DNA from: Limnanthes douglasii subsp. nivea | Taxonomy: Eukaryota > Streptophyta > Magnoliopsida > Brassicales > Limnanthaceae | Direction of reading: 5' to 3' | Assembly: GCA_036936605.1 (NCBI GenBank) | Contig: JAUPFV010000004.1 | Coordinates: 180,376,807 to 180,440,806, forward strand | DNA length: 64,000 bases | Shown here: positions 11,646 through 22,938 of the stretch, in pieces | How positions within the stretch are numbered: position 1 is the first letter of the stretch | Layout: each line of letters opens with the position of its first letter | The notes under the pieces: model-generated | What the model was told of the DNA's origin: nothing | The model's database searches: none | The model's input: only the letters and a program-made list of their open reading frames with translations | Program-made: the position numbers and the translations under genes

Positions 11646-12721
11646 AGAAATCCTCAAGAAAACATTTTCATCATATCTTTACTTAATAAAGATGAAATTC
11701 ATATAGCTGTCTAGTCCCTTAATTCTAACAGTGTACCTGGATTTAATCGATTCGACTCTAGGTTTTTCTAATCTTGTTGGTGTAATATTAAATAAGAACT
11801 TTGTAATGCTATTAATGACTACTTCCTTGGCATCCTTGTCCATGTTGGTATCTATTTCTCTGCCATTTACTTAATCCCTAAGACTATTTCCCCTTCTTAC
11901 TAACAAGACTACCACCCCATTAGTCTCTGCACAATCATGAACAGTCTTCTCTCCAAAATCATAAACAATATATTAGCTTAGATCCTTCCTAAAATTATTT
12001 TTATTGAGCTAAGGGGTTTGTAGAAAATAGACCTATTCATGAAAACATCCTTATAACTCAAGAATTGGTCCATAATATTAATAAGAAAGTCAAAGGTGAT
12101 AACTTCATTCTTGAATTATATATGGCCAAATCCTTTGAGCGTATCTCCTTCAATTTAATTTTTATTATAATGGATTTGACTTTGATAAAAACTTCATTGA
12201 TATTATTAGAATATGTATGGATAATGTCAACTTTTCACTCCTTATCAATGGTGCCTCATATGGCTACTTTAAGTCCAGCAATGGTGTGAGGCAAGGTGAT
12301 CCATTATAACCCAGCCTTTTCATCACTACTGAGGAGTATTTAGTTAGAGGTATTAAGCAGATTTTTCAATCTAATCCTTCCATGTACTACTCCTCTAGTT
12401 GTACTATTGATATCCCCTTCTTAGCTTATGCAAATGATATCATAGTATTCCTGAATGGTTTCATCAATAACATTAAAAAAGCTACTGATTTATTTAATAA
12501 TTATCAACATTCTTTTGGTCATCTCATTAATAATAATAATAAAATTCATTATTTCTAAAAACATGAAGGAAAACAGAATCAAGAGCATGAAACGTCTCAT
12601 TGGTTTTACACACAGTAACATTTGTTTTAAATATTTGGGTATCAATATTCATCCAAACAATAAAATAAGATATTTATATGACCTTGTTACCAAAATTAGA
12701 AACAAAATTAGGGATTGGTAA
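11646..12721 (+). pseudogene. LINE B ORF2, reverse transcriptase remnant
   Basis: RT landmarks survive in several frames: SVPGFNRFDS (normally APGxDG), YHPISLCTI, a VRQGDPL segment interrupted by a stop (near 12286-12310), and AYANDIIVFL, where motif C should read FADD. The change of the first catalytic Asp to Asn makes it inactive even apart from the stops. Confidence 0.7.
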
Positions 12722-13151
12722 AGTAATCATCTATCTTTTGGAGGACATTGACACTAATTCAATTTGTTCTCATTTCTATTCTAACTTACTATCTTCAAGC
12801 CAATACCGTTCCCAAAAAAGTTATTAAAATAATGAACAACCTGTTTAATAAATTTTTGTGGGGCTTTAATGAAAATCATCATTCTATAATTTGATCTAAT
12901 TGGTATTTTATGTGTAAAAAATTTCAAGAAGATCGCATAAATATTAGAAACAACTATAATATTCAGACCACAACTTCTTGTAAACTATGGATGGCCTTCA
13001 GGTAAAACAAATCTCTCTATTCTAATCTATTTCACTCTATTTAGTGTCCCTTTAAGCATCATCTTCTAATAAATATTGATCTTATAGGCTCAAAAATTTG
13101 GAAAAAAAATTACTAAGGTTAGGGATATTGTTGAACCTCTAATATATTGGA

Positions 13152-13740
13152 ATGTTGGCGAGGGCCACATTGATTTCTGGCTTGATATATAGTATAAAAA
13201 CCAATCATTTAATATCATTTCCTTCATCCTCTAATAATATGTGGAATCTTGGCAACAAGATTTCTAATTTCTGGCTCAATAATACATGGGATAACCATAG
13301 GTTATCTCACTTTCGTTCTTCAAATAAAATTGACAAAATTAACAAAATCAAGATTAATGATTATATAGAAGACACTCTTCTTTGGAAGGTTTCTTCCACT
13401 GGTCTTTTTTCCTTTCAAGAAACATGGAACACTGTTAGACTAGAAAAATGATATTTCTAATATCTCTAGTAAAATTTGGAATAATATTACTCAAAGAAAG
13501 TGTTCATTTACACTTTGGATAATTCTTAAAAATCATATTTCTGTGGACACTGTTTTACAATCTGGAAACATTTATTTTCCCTTAAAATGTCGCATTGCAC
13601 AAATATTAAATCTCTTGACCATATTTTTGTCTCTTGCCATACAACATGGGAAGTATGGAAATACTTCTCAGGTTTATTTGAAATTCTTATAAATGAAAAC
13701 ATGTCTATTAATCTCTTAATCCATTGTTGGTTTAACTCTT
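13152..13740 (+). pseudogene. LINE B ORF2, zinc-binding region remnant
   Basis: The 99-codon frame at 13152-13451 (FWLNNTWDNHRLSHF, LWKVSSTGLFSF) aligns by eye with the post-RT region of LINE A (FWLEDWHDKPPL, IWKLSTSKEFDL). Downstream frames are broken, and the Cys/His ligands cannot be confirmed. Confidence 0.5.
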
Positions 13741-14009
13741 CTTCGTAATTTTTTCATGTTAGAACTGTTATTTTATCAATAACTGTTTGGTCTATCTGGT
13801 CATATATGAACAAAGTAAAATATAAAAATCAGAAATCTTCTTTAAATCAAATTATATCTAAAGTTCTTGATATTATTGTTAAACTGGATATCTCTTTTTT
13901 GTTTAAAAGAAAACATTGGACATGTGATTATAATGTAGTTAAACAATAGGTTGTTTTCATAATTTATCTTCTAAAAATCATTCACTATATGTCAAATGGC
14001 ACCCTATAT

Positions 14010-14450
14010 CTCATTTTATACTAAAGCTTAATTGCGATGGCTCATGCTTGACTAATGCTGAGTCTAAGTTGGGATTATATCATTAGGAACCATTCTGGAA
14101 ATATAATCAGCTCAAAAGGCATACTATATGGAGTAAATTCTCATATAATTGATGAAATTAGAGCCTTGTTAGATGGTTTAACTGCTTGTAGAGATGATAA
14201 TTTTGTTTTAGTATGCATTGAATCCGACTCTTAGATCATGATTGAAATGTTAAGTTTGGGTTATGCTCTTTGGTATCTGGTGCCCATAATTAACTGTTGT
14301 TGTAGATTAATTAAACCTCAAATGACAATTAAATATATATGGAGAGCAAAAAAGTGCTGAAAATTGGATATGCAAATGGGTTATAAAGAACAAATCTAAT
14401 CTTGACCTTTTCCCTAATGATCTTCATGCTACTATCAAAGTTATTTTTTT
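14010..14450 (+). pseudogene. LINE B RNase H remnant
   Basis: LNCDGSCLTNAESKLG at about 14030 is the first RNase H motif. A helix with EIRALLDGL-like sequence follows near 14155, then an ESDS-like strand near 14222 and an ENWICK tail near 14360. Stops are scattered throughout. Confidence 0.6.
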
Positions 14451-14460
14451 CTAGAAAAGC

Positions 14461-15204
14461 CTAAATTTAGGTTACATTAGGATGAAAGACTAAATTTTCA
14501 ATCTCCGTTTTTGTTCACTAACATCTGGTTTCATATATTTCAATTTCTTTGTTTTGCAGGACTTATTAGGAGAAGAAACATAATTTTTGCAATCTTGATG
14601 GAGATTCTCATAATTAGAGAACTGCATCTGTTTGAAGAGAAGCATTCTGATTCTACCCAAGATAAAACATGATATTCAAGTTGAAGAGGAGCATCTGTTT
14701 AATGTAATTAAATTAACTAGTCAATTTGTAATCATAATATTTTATCAAACAAGTTGAACAATACGAGGTGTATAGTTGTTATGATGTATTGTGATTAATG
14801 GGATCGCGGAGAGGGTATAGCTAGCAGCAACCTTTTATGGAATCCACCTGGCAAAACCCCTAGTTGGAGTTAAGCTGACACGCCAACTTGGATTTTTTAT
14901 TTTTATTTTGAATGATATTGCTAGTCTAGAAAGTTATTTGAAATCCGAATTTTCAGAAATAGTCGTTTTCATATTTAAGATGTCAACTATTTTCTGGATG
15001 GTTAAATTGTTTTTACAGTTTAAGAAAAAAACTTGTCGAAATATATATTGATTATTTGGTTTTAGAAAACAAAATCATTCTCTTGTTTATACCAAATTCT
15101 GATTTTATTTGATTGAAGTTTTTAGAAAACCACCAAAAATATTTCAATATAAAATTATCTAGAACAAAACTTCATAATTATGCAGTATCTTATTTATGTT
15201 TTTA
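14461..15204. other. Non-coding stretch between LINE B and the LTR nest
   Basis: It should contain the LINE B 3' UTR and flanking DNA. I see no gene, terminal repeat or clear A-tail. Confidence 0.4.
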
Positions 15205-15487
15205 CAATAGTTATATGTAGTAATTCAGTTTCGGATTGGACGATAAATTATATTTTTTTACTCTATAAAGCAAACTAAATAGTGTTTTAATGTATATGAG
15301 TTTTATAAACCATAAAAATCCAAAATATTACTATAAATATAACACGACACACTCCTAAAAATGGACGATCCATTACTATTCTATTTTTAAGGTTTTAGAC
15401 TTTTTCTATTTCTAGCTTTTTCTGTCTCTAGATTTTTTTAAAGTATATTTTATGGTGTTCCAGTTCGAATAGATCCGAACCTAATCA
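15205..15487 (+). repeat. 5' LTR-like copy of the old Tat element
   Basis: It aligns with 33163-33432. Shared landmarks are GGATTGGACGATAAAT versus CTTTGGACTATAAAAT, TATAAAGCAAACTAAATAGT versus TGTAAAGCAAGCCCAATAGT, ACTATAAATATAACA followed by CACACTC, and a TCGAATAGATCC/TCCGAATAGATC block near the end. The left edge is approximate. The right end is set at CA (15486-15487), just before TGATGGTGTCTCTGAG, which could be a primer-binding site. Confidence 0.5.
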
Positions 15488-15499
15488 TGATGGTGTCTC

Positions 15500-18400
15500 T
15501 GAGAAGAACTAGTATTTTCAAACAGTGCTCCAAAACCATTTTCTAGTAGTTGTAAGCTCGTATTTGTGCGTGCTTTAGAACTATAGATAATTAGAGTGAA
15601 ATTGAACCTTCAGATGTTTTTGAATGAGGGCTTACTCATTAGGACGTCTCCCCAATTTGGCAGTGCTTCAAGCTCAAATTGAGAAGTAGTATAATGAACT
15701 TGTCATTAAACTAGCAGAACTTCGGGAAACGAGGGAAAAATTGGCCTATAGACCTCCAAATCTAAGGTCCAAAGTAAGGTGGGTTGAGGTAGAAGTAAAA
15801 AATATCGCAAAAGATGTTAGAGTATCTAAATATTTGCAGCACTTATGATCATGTGTTAATCTGAACCTCTTCCCCCCTCCAGCTCCGGGCATATTCATGG
15901 TTTCAGACTCCATCTGCACAACTAATTTGGTAGCAACCCCTTGCTTCTTATGCAACTTATCCTCACTTCAACCCTCCGTATATTTAAAGGTATACCATGG
16001 CCAGGTCAACATTGGCGGATAAGATCTTTTTTGGGGAGTTGCCACCAAATTTAATCAATATAATATGGACAAGTATGATGACTCTGGTCGACCAAAGCAT
16101 CATATTTATAATTTAGAATGTAATTTGATCTTTAGATGAGATGAAAAGCTTATGTGCAAAGCCTTTTCAAATAAATTTTAAAAGAAATGATTTGGCTTGG
16201 TTCAACCGGTTTCTTTCGGTCATAGCCCCAATCATGGCTACTAATAAAATAAGACTAGGAACCAAAAACCAGACGATTTCTGCTTGTGGATGGGGTGCTA
16301 TCTGCAACCCTCTTTCATTCTAACCTTCAAGCTCAGTAGGGCTTTTTCTCTTAAGTAAGAGACCGGCCATAAGTTTGTTTTTTCGTGGAAATGTCGTTCA
16401 CTCCTTATTTTTGAGACAAGAGATGAGATCAAATAACAAACTTCCTATGAAGCATTTAGCCCTATTTACCTACTCCTGAAAAAAGTGCCAGGGAAGGAAA
16501 GTGAAATAGATCGTTAGCACACTCTAATCAGAAGATAAGGCGTCCATAAAAAGCTTTGAGACGTTGTGGACCCCGTTTAGGAACCAATTTATTGGAAGTA
16601 ACGAGATCAAAGATGATGATGAATTCATAATATATTGTAAGTAGGATCTTGGCAAGAGCTTATGAGCTTATGTGGTAATGATTTATGAAACATAAAAAAA
16701 CCTTTATATCATTCTAGAGATCGTTACCGATAAGAAAGCTTCAGGAAGATATAAATAGTAGGTTATACAAGTATTACAATGACATCCACCACTGAACCCA
16801 GAGATCTTATAGCATTGAAACAATACTTTTAAAGTTTAATTGATAATCGAAAATTTATTGAGTTTTTTAAATCTCGGGCGACTAATGCACGAAGGTATTC
16901 TAGGTCTGAACTAAAACCATCATATGTGAGAGTTCAAGACCTTATAAGTTTATAGCTCCAATAGTGGTCCTTAAGAAAGAATGACCCATGGTGACTATGT
17001 ACCATGTTATTGAACTTCTCGGTATGGCTGATGAGTACCTAAACTTAGATCATAACCGACACATCATGGAAAATATTATTGGTGGTGATTTCTTGTCCGG
17101 AGTGACCAATACCTCATATCATATAGCTAATTTGGTGATGATGATCTTAGAGGAGTGGAAGTCCTCATGAGGATGTCTTACTGATCAATGTTAGTATAAC
17201 GGGGACCGAGGTCTGGAGAATCCAGATAGATATTGATAGTTTGGCCAACATTTTTTCTAAGTATACCAATGACAAGATGAAGAAGCCACCATGTATCAGA
17301 CTCTTTAAAAGGATAAAATTTGGGGTCACATGCGATTCATTTTGGTAATAAAGAAGATTAAAGGTGAATTCATTTTGGGTAAATAAAAGTATAAGAAGGT
17401 TGTATGTGTTTTGTTTATGGTCGTTGATAATCCAACCTCTTGAAATGCAATTTTCGGTAGGTCAGGGCTTGATAAGATGCATGCAATACCCTTCATTATA
17501 CATGAATGTATTCTTTATCTTGTTTGGTAAACGTTTATGGTCATAAAAAAAAAAAGGTCCTTCAAAAGTGTTATACAACATCTCTGACCTTGAAGAAATA
17601 ACATCAAGGGAGGGGACTTAAGTAGAAGTCGAAGGTGTAGACGATTCAAGAGATGCCTCATGCTTGGTTATTCTAAGAGATTGAGCAAATGTTAAAGATT
17701 GGTAATTTATTGTGAGGTAACCTTAGAATCAAACTTATAATGTTCTTATATGACAACTTGAATCTTTTTACTTGGAAATTAAAAGACGTACCAAGGGTTC
17801 CCTCATATTTATTTTTCATAAATTATCTACTAAGCCTAATGTTAGGCCTATCAAGAAAAAATAGCGAGAATTTTCTTTCAAGAAGTCCAAAGCGATAATG
17901 CTTAAGGCGAATCATTCTCCAATGTGGAACATGCCATAGAATCAAAATACTCGACATCGAATCCAGTCTTTTTAAAAAAAACGTGGATAATGTGTGTAAA
18001 CTTCCCAAACTTGAGCACTTCATGTCTAAAGGCCCAATTCCTAGTCCTAATGTCCGGTTAGTTAGTAGATTCTACGATATGGAAAAAGCTTTGGTATTTC
18101 GTGGATGCATACTCAGGTTTTAACCAAATTAAGATGCATTTGGAAGATCAAGAGAGTACCACATTCATCATTGATCAAGGTTTGAATTATTTCAAGATCA
18201 TATCATGTGGGCTGAAGAATACATGAAAAACCCACTAGAGGTTGGTTAACAATGATTTTGGAAATCAAATAGGCCGTAATATGGAGGTTTATATTTATGA
18301 CATGCTAGTCAAGATTCATTAAGACTTATATTATATAGCTGATTTGGTTAAGATCTTCAAAAATCAAAGGGCTATCAACCTCAAGCTTAATCCAAAAAAT

Positions 18401-19460
18401 ATACATTCATGCTCATTCTATTATTGTTTGAACCTCATTCCTTCTCCAAAAATATGCTTCAGAATCCTGAAATATTTAGACATTTAATGCAATGGTCAGT
18501 TGATCTAGGAGACTTTGATATAACATTTAAGTCAATGACTACTATCAAATCTCAAATGTTACTGATTTATTAACAAAGTTATATATTGAAAGGCTAACAC
18601 CTTCCTTTAAGAGTCTCTTGCCCGAGTGGGTAGCCCAGACCAATGGAGAATCTAGAGATTTAGGTTGTGGGGTTGGGGTTCAGCTAATAACTCATTTGAT
18701 GGAGGCACTGGACCATGCCCTTCATTTCAGTTTTTAAGCTTCCAACAATGAGGCTGAGTATGAGGCTGCTATTTAGTGGCTCAATTCGTGTTTGTGTGTA
18801 AAACTAAGGATAAATTGATTAGTGACCCACAACCTTTGGTCAATCATGATCTTATTCTTGCTAAAACATGTAAGGATAACATGATTAAGTACCTCAATAT
18901 GCTGAAATAACAAGAAAATTCTTTTGAAATTATCCTCTATGAACAAGTCATGAGAGACACAAATTTATTGATTGACTCATTAGCTTCTTTGGAATATTTT
19001 GAATCTTCCCATTGGAATATATTTTAAAAACACCCATCAAATGAAACATAACCCGAGCCTGTGAAAGAATACGCCTTGGTGGTGTGTGACATAGACTTAG
19101 ATGATTCAAAGGTTAAAATAAAAGACTTCGTTTTGAATGGTATGATCCATGTGGTTAAAACTTCAGCATGCAAGTTGAAATTCAAAATTTTCAAGTATGT
19201 TTTGATAGAAAGGAATGCATATAAGTCAAAACTTGATTTTCCTTGTCTTTCTTTGCCTTGGTCTAGTTGAGTATTGTGTTTTACTTGAAGAGCTCCGTAA
19301 TGGAGTAGGGTCAGATCATGTTGGTTATAAGAATTTGATAAAATAGTAATACTAGTAAGGTATTATTATACTAAAATGATGACCAATACTGAAGAGTTAG
19401 TCAACATTTTGCAAATATCAGCATCCTCCTAATCATGCCTCTGGATACCATATAATACGT
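15500..19460 (+). pseudogene. Decayed gag-pol of the old Tat-like element
   Basis: Fragments appear in gypsy order on the plus strand. Gag: an F..YD.S..PKHHIYNLECNLIFR segment near 16070 and WFNRF near 16200. Protease: a D-I-D-S-L-A-N-I version of the DTGS site near 17240, then a VVDNPTS...NAIFGR-like segment near 17420-17470. RT: VDAYSGFNQIKMHLEDQE near 18095 and a YIYDMLVK version of the catalytic YVDDML box near 18293. RNase H: WSVDLGDFDI near 18490. A second, archaea-like RNase H: LGCGVGVQLI near 18665 and ASNNEAEYEAA near 18740. The integrase N-terminus is near 19290. Two RNase H domains mark the Tat group. Stops and frameshifts are dense. No restored reading is offered. Confidence 0.7.
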
Positions 19461-21330
19461 TTTCCCTTTAATAGATGTAAGTTAGATCTTAATTGACCCA
19501 TTTGTTATGTCTCTATTTTTGGGGTTTGGGGGGTAATTGGAGTAGATCATTAACAAGGATAGTTAGTATATTAAGCTAGTTCGTGTTTAGAAATAATGAT
19601 ATAAAAGTTACAAAGTTAAATTAATAAGACAAATAATTTAGAGAAAAATATGTATAAGTGAATAATATTGTTCAAGTGCACTATCAAACTAGTATTTTGA
19701 GCTCATCGTGTGGATTTGTATTTATATGTTATGTTACATACATAGTTGTTACACTCAGTTTTATTTATTATATAAGTAAGTGGCTATTATGTCACATATT
19801 GACTAACAATTTCAGGTGATTCTTGTCCAACCACATTCCCAAACCTTTTATAAATTAAGGCTAAGTCAGGTTCATACAATGGTTTTTTGCATATGCTCCT
19901 TTATAATAATAAGGCTCATGAAAATTACATGTAAAGTTCAACATATTGTCCGGTTAGGAAATTTTACAAATCTAGCACATATTAGTAGCCCATAGTCTTT
20001 GTGAAATAACATTAGAGATTGGTCAAAGTAAATCGAGTGTAGCCCTATTATCGTCTTGCATTATTGATTTTTCCGAGCCCAAGTGCGTAAGCTTCATGTT
20101 ATGCTTATGTGTGTAAATATCGCACCGTCAATTAGTTGTAATTTTTTTAAAGGGAAAAATACAACTAACATAGACGGGTTGCTAGAGTTCTCGATACACA
20201 TTTCTGAATAAAAAATACTTTATTGTCAATTATGCCTAAGTGGGTAACTCAACCCCTCTAGTATTTCAATGTAAACACAACATAATTATTATTTGCCAAA
20301 AATGAAACTGACATCAAGTAAAAGAGTTTGTACTAACGTATTTAGAGACGCCTGAGTCTATTGAAGGGGTTAATAGGGAAGTGCATCCATGTAGTAGCCC
20401 AAACATGTAAGAGTATTTTGTGAGAGAACCCAGGTCGTGCATATAAACATAAAAAATAAATTGAGAGAAAGTAGGAACCCTTGAGGTTTCCGAACTTATA
20501 GACAAGATCAGGAGGTAGTCACGACCCTTAATATGTCCAAGTTCATTGGCGTGATCAGGAACAAATCACACCCTTTAATATACTCGATTCGTTATGCATT
20601 ATTGTAAGAGAATCTCAAATTTTAATATAGTAATATGCATTTTTTAATGAGAATCATAAAATATTTGTTTCTAGAGTGAATCATAAAGGAGAACGCACAC
20701 ACTTACATAGTGTTTAACATTCATCTATGTGGTGTATGACGTCTCATGCCTAGGTATAAATGGATATTGGGTTGCACAACCAATAATCGTTTGGTGAATG
20801 TCTCTAAATTGTAAATCATGATGCAAAGTATTTTATCTATAAAATCTAAGAGAATACTTATGTACGAATTACTTAATTTATTTGCAAAGATTGATATTTA
20901 ACCTAATATTATTGAGAAGAAACCTTGTAGTTTTTCTTTCGTATTTTACCAAAAAATATTATATCGTTAGGCGGCTCTCAATGAATTATATCTCCTGAAC
21001 GGTGGTTGCGCATGATGATAGGATCCTAGGCGTCTCAGCCTAAGAAGCGAGAATGAGAGGATTACTTAAGACATACGCATGCAAGCGGTTTAGTTGTAGA
21101 AGTTATTGTTCGGAGAATACTCACAACTTGAACAGATTCATGCGATATGTTTGGTTCTATATAAAGTGTTAGTTTGGCTCATTTTTGTCCAGAGAAAACT
21201 CACAAACAAAAGCAGATAGAAGGTTATGAAAAGATTTTGATAAGTAAAACTTGAAACTAAGTTTATCCCGAATAAAAACATATGAAAGGTCAACTAAACC
21301 CACTTATCATAAAAATAGTTTAAGGATAGA
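19461..21330. other. Non-coding stretch inside the nest
   Basis: I see no gene. Short frames lack motifs. A small hairpin (TAGTTGTA...TACAACTA) lies near 20132-20168. Confidence 0.4.
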
Positions 21331-21377
21331 TTTTATTGATACTTTATCACCTGATTGCATATTTTAAAAGATCTCAT
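21331..21377 (+). repeat. Inverted-repeat arm 1 (partner at 26778-26825)
   Basis: The plus strand here, starting TTTTATTGATACTTTATCAC, matches the reverse complement of 26778-26825 at roughly nine of every ten bases, including the TGATTGCAT core and the CTCAT end. Confidence 0.75.
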
Positions 21378-21389
21378 ATTTATTTGATC

Positions 21390-21650
21390 ATTCAATATGT
21401 TTTTATAGGATAAACTAAATTTGGACTTTACCTTGTCAAACACTTTCCATCACCTTTGTGGTGCAGCTCGACCCATCATCGATCTTTCACTACTCTCCAT
21501 CTGATTTTGTTTGTGATTGTTCTCTGAACAGCAACAAATCAAACCAATACTCAATCTACTGCCACATAAATCATCTGAATATGTTCAAGTTACGAGTGTT
21601 TTTTGAACGAGAGCTTCTAAAACCAAACCACTTATGTGCATACATCATCT
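21390..21650 (+). repeat. LTR-like fragment, copy 1 (probably Ty1/copia)
   Basis: It is similar in direct orientation to about 26900-27140. Shared blocks include TTTTATAGGATAAA/TTTTAGGATAAAA, CATCAC followed by TTTGTGG/TTTATGG, ATTTTGTTTGTGA, CAACAA.TCAAACCAA.ACTC and ATCTACT.CCACA. A methionine-initiator type primer site follows directly, so this is the downstream part of a 5' LTR. Its upstream border is unclear. Confidence 0.6.
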
Positions 21651-21664
21651 GGTATCAGAGTTGA
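21651..21664 (+). promoter_or_regulatory. Retrotransposon primer-binding site (initiator Met tRNA type)
   Basis: TGGTATCAGAG is the usual primer-binding site of plant Ty1/copia elements, pairing with the 3' end of initiator methionine tRNA. It sits just after the LTR-like fragment, as it should. Confidence 0.7.
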
Positions 21665-21699
21665 AAGGTCTACTATCAGAGCTGTATCACCTTACGCGA

Positions 21700-22082
21700 A
21701 AGCTGTTACAATGTTAAACAATAATATGAATATTATTGTTCAATTGATGAATGTTATACAAGAGCAGATGAAAATACAAGATGAATAAATTTGTACAATG
21801 AGGAACGAGTTTGGAGAACATATTCGGTGAATTGAGCATACATTAAGGAGACTTGGATGCATAAGAAATGTCTAGCTTTTACAACAACAACAACCAACAC
21901 ATAGAAACATAAGATTAAGATGGTTAAATGCCTACAAAATATCCTCCTGGGAGAGGAAGAGAAAAAGAGGAACGACCAACAAGTCCTAGAAATACAGAGT
22001 TAAACTAACACCTTTTGTATTTGTAAAAAAATAGATCATAATGCTTACATGGATTGCGAAAGACGTATGAAGTACCATAGCT
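21700..22082 (+). pseudogene. Copia-like gag remnant
   Basis: After the primer site, short coding-like pieces follow: an NNNMNIIVQLMN segment near 21720 and a region near 22015-22055 that reads CICKKIDHNAYMDC. The latter is a CCHC zinc knuckle with altered spacing. The sequence then switches abruptly to Tat integrase at about 22083, so the copia element was interrupted or recombined here. Confidence 0.45.
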
Positions 22083-22463
22083 CCCATAGAGGCTACTCTT
22101 CCTTCCTTTCGAGTTCATAATTTCTCCGAACACGCTAAAGAAGTGGCAGTAAGAGGCCAGCTTGACTTGATACAGGAAAGAAGAGTTAAGGCTCACCTCA
22201 GAGCCACACACTATCAAGGCCTGATGAGAAGCAGGTTTGCTTCCAAAATTAAAAGAAGGGATTTTCAGCCAGAGGATAAAGTATTAAGGAAAGTCTTCAT
22301 ACACACTAAGAAGAAGCAGTTCGGCAAGCTAGCTCCAACTTGGGAAGGACCTTATGTGGTCACTGAAAAGCTTAAGCCTTGGACATACCGGTTTCAAGAT
22401 AAGGATGGAAGGGTTTTGAATCACCCTTGGGACATTGAACACCTCCGGTTGTACTTGGAATGA
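22083..22463 (+). pseudogene. Tat 1 integrase C-terminal fragment
   Basis: It is open from 22083 (PIEATLPSFRVHNF) to a stop at 22461-22463. The segment holds LDLIQERRVKAHL, the GLMRSRFASK basic helix, and the SH3-like DNA-binding part WEGPYVVTEKLKPWTYRF, ending HPWDIEHLRLYLE. It aligns by eye with Tat 3 (40540-40890) and Tat 2 (54380-54770). The catalytic core is missing, and the in-frame ATG at 22143 is internal. Confidence 0.8.
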
Positions 22464-22504
22464 AAACTATGTAAATATATACTTGTTTAAAAGTTCATGT
22501 AAAT

Positions 22505-22600
22505 ATTTGGGGGCATACTCTTTCCTACCCTGGTGGTGCGGGGAGGTTTTAATGAGGTGTCCGGGCTTTTCAATAAAATTTGATGCCTTCCTAAAAGATT
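22505..22600 (+). other. Conserved non-coding block after integrase, copy 1
   Basis: It contains TCTTTCCTACCCTGGTGGTG and GAGGTTTTAATGAGGTG followed by a CCGGGCTTTTCAATAA-type end. Nearly the same block occurs at 40945-41010 and 54815-54895, each just downstream of the integrase stop. Confidence 0.75.
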
Positions 22601-22938
22601 CGGAGTGTTTCAGTTAGTGTTTTCGTTGAAATTTTCTATCAATGTCAGATCGAATTGAATTGATAGAGCGATGACTACTTAAACATTTGTCAGCAGAGAA
22701 TTTAAACACTCTCACTTTAAAATGCTTATAAACTAACTAAGGGTTGTTTAAACATTAGCCACCAAAAGCTGAAAAACTATGAAACAATCAAGTTTGTGCA
22801 AAGTAAAATTGCCCATTACGATATACGAAGTGCCTTAGCCACCCAAGGACTTTGAGTTTTCAAATAAAAAGGTTTATCCGAACAGGAGCCGGACACGATT
22901 ACAAAAAATGCCTTTGCCATCCAAGGACTTTGGTTCAA

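Larger units (their letters stand above)
8790..14460 (+). mobile_element. LINE B: old, heavily mutated L1-type retrotransposon
   Basis: This is a second LINE, in the opposite orientation, with the same order of parts as LINE A: CCHC protein (9.7 kb), endonuclease (10.4-11.6 kb), RT (11.7-12.7 kb), zinc-binding region (13.2-13.7 kb) and RNase H (14.0-14.4 kb). Stops and small indels occur every few dozen codons. I found no target duplication or A-tail, so both borders are approximate. The start is placed at the first ORF1-like sequence after an AT-rich leader and the end after the RNase H. It is clearly older than LINE A. Confidence 0.75.
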
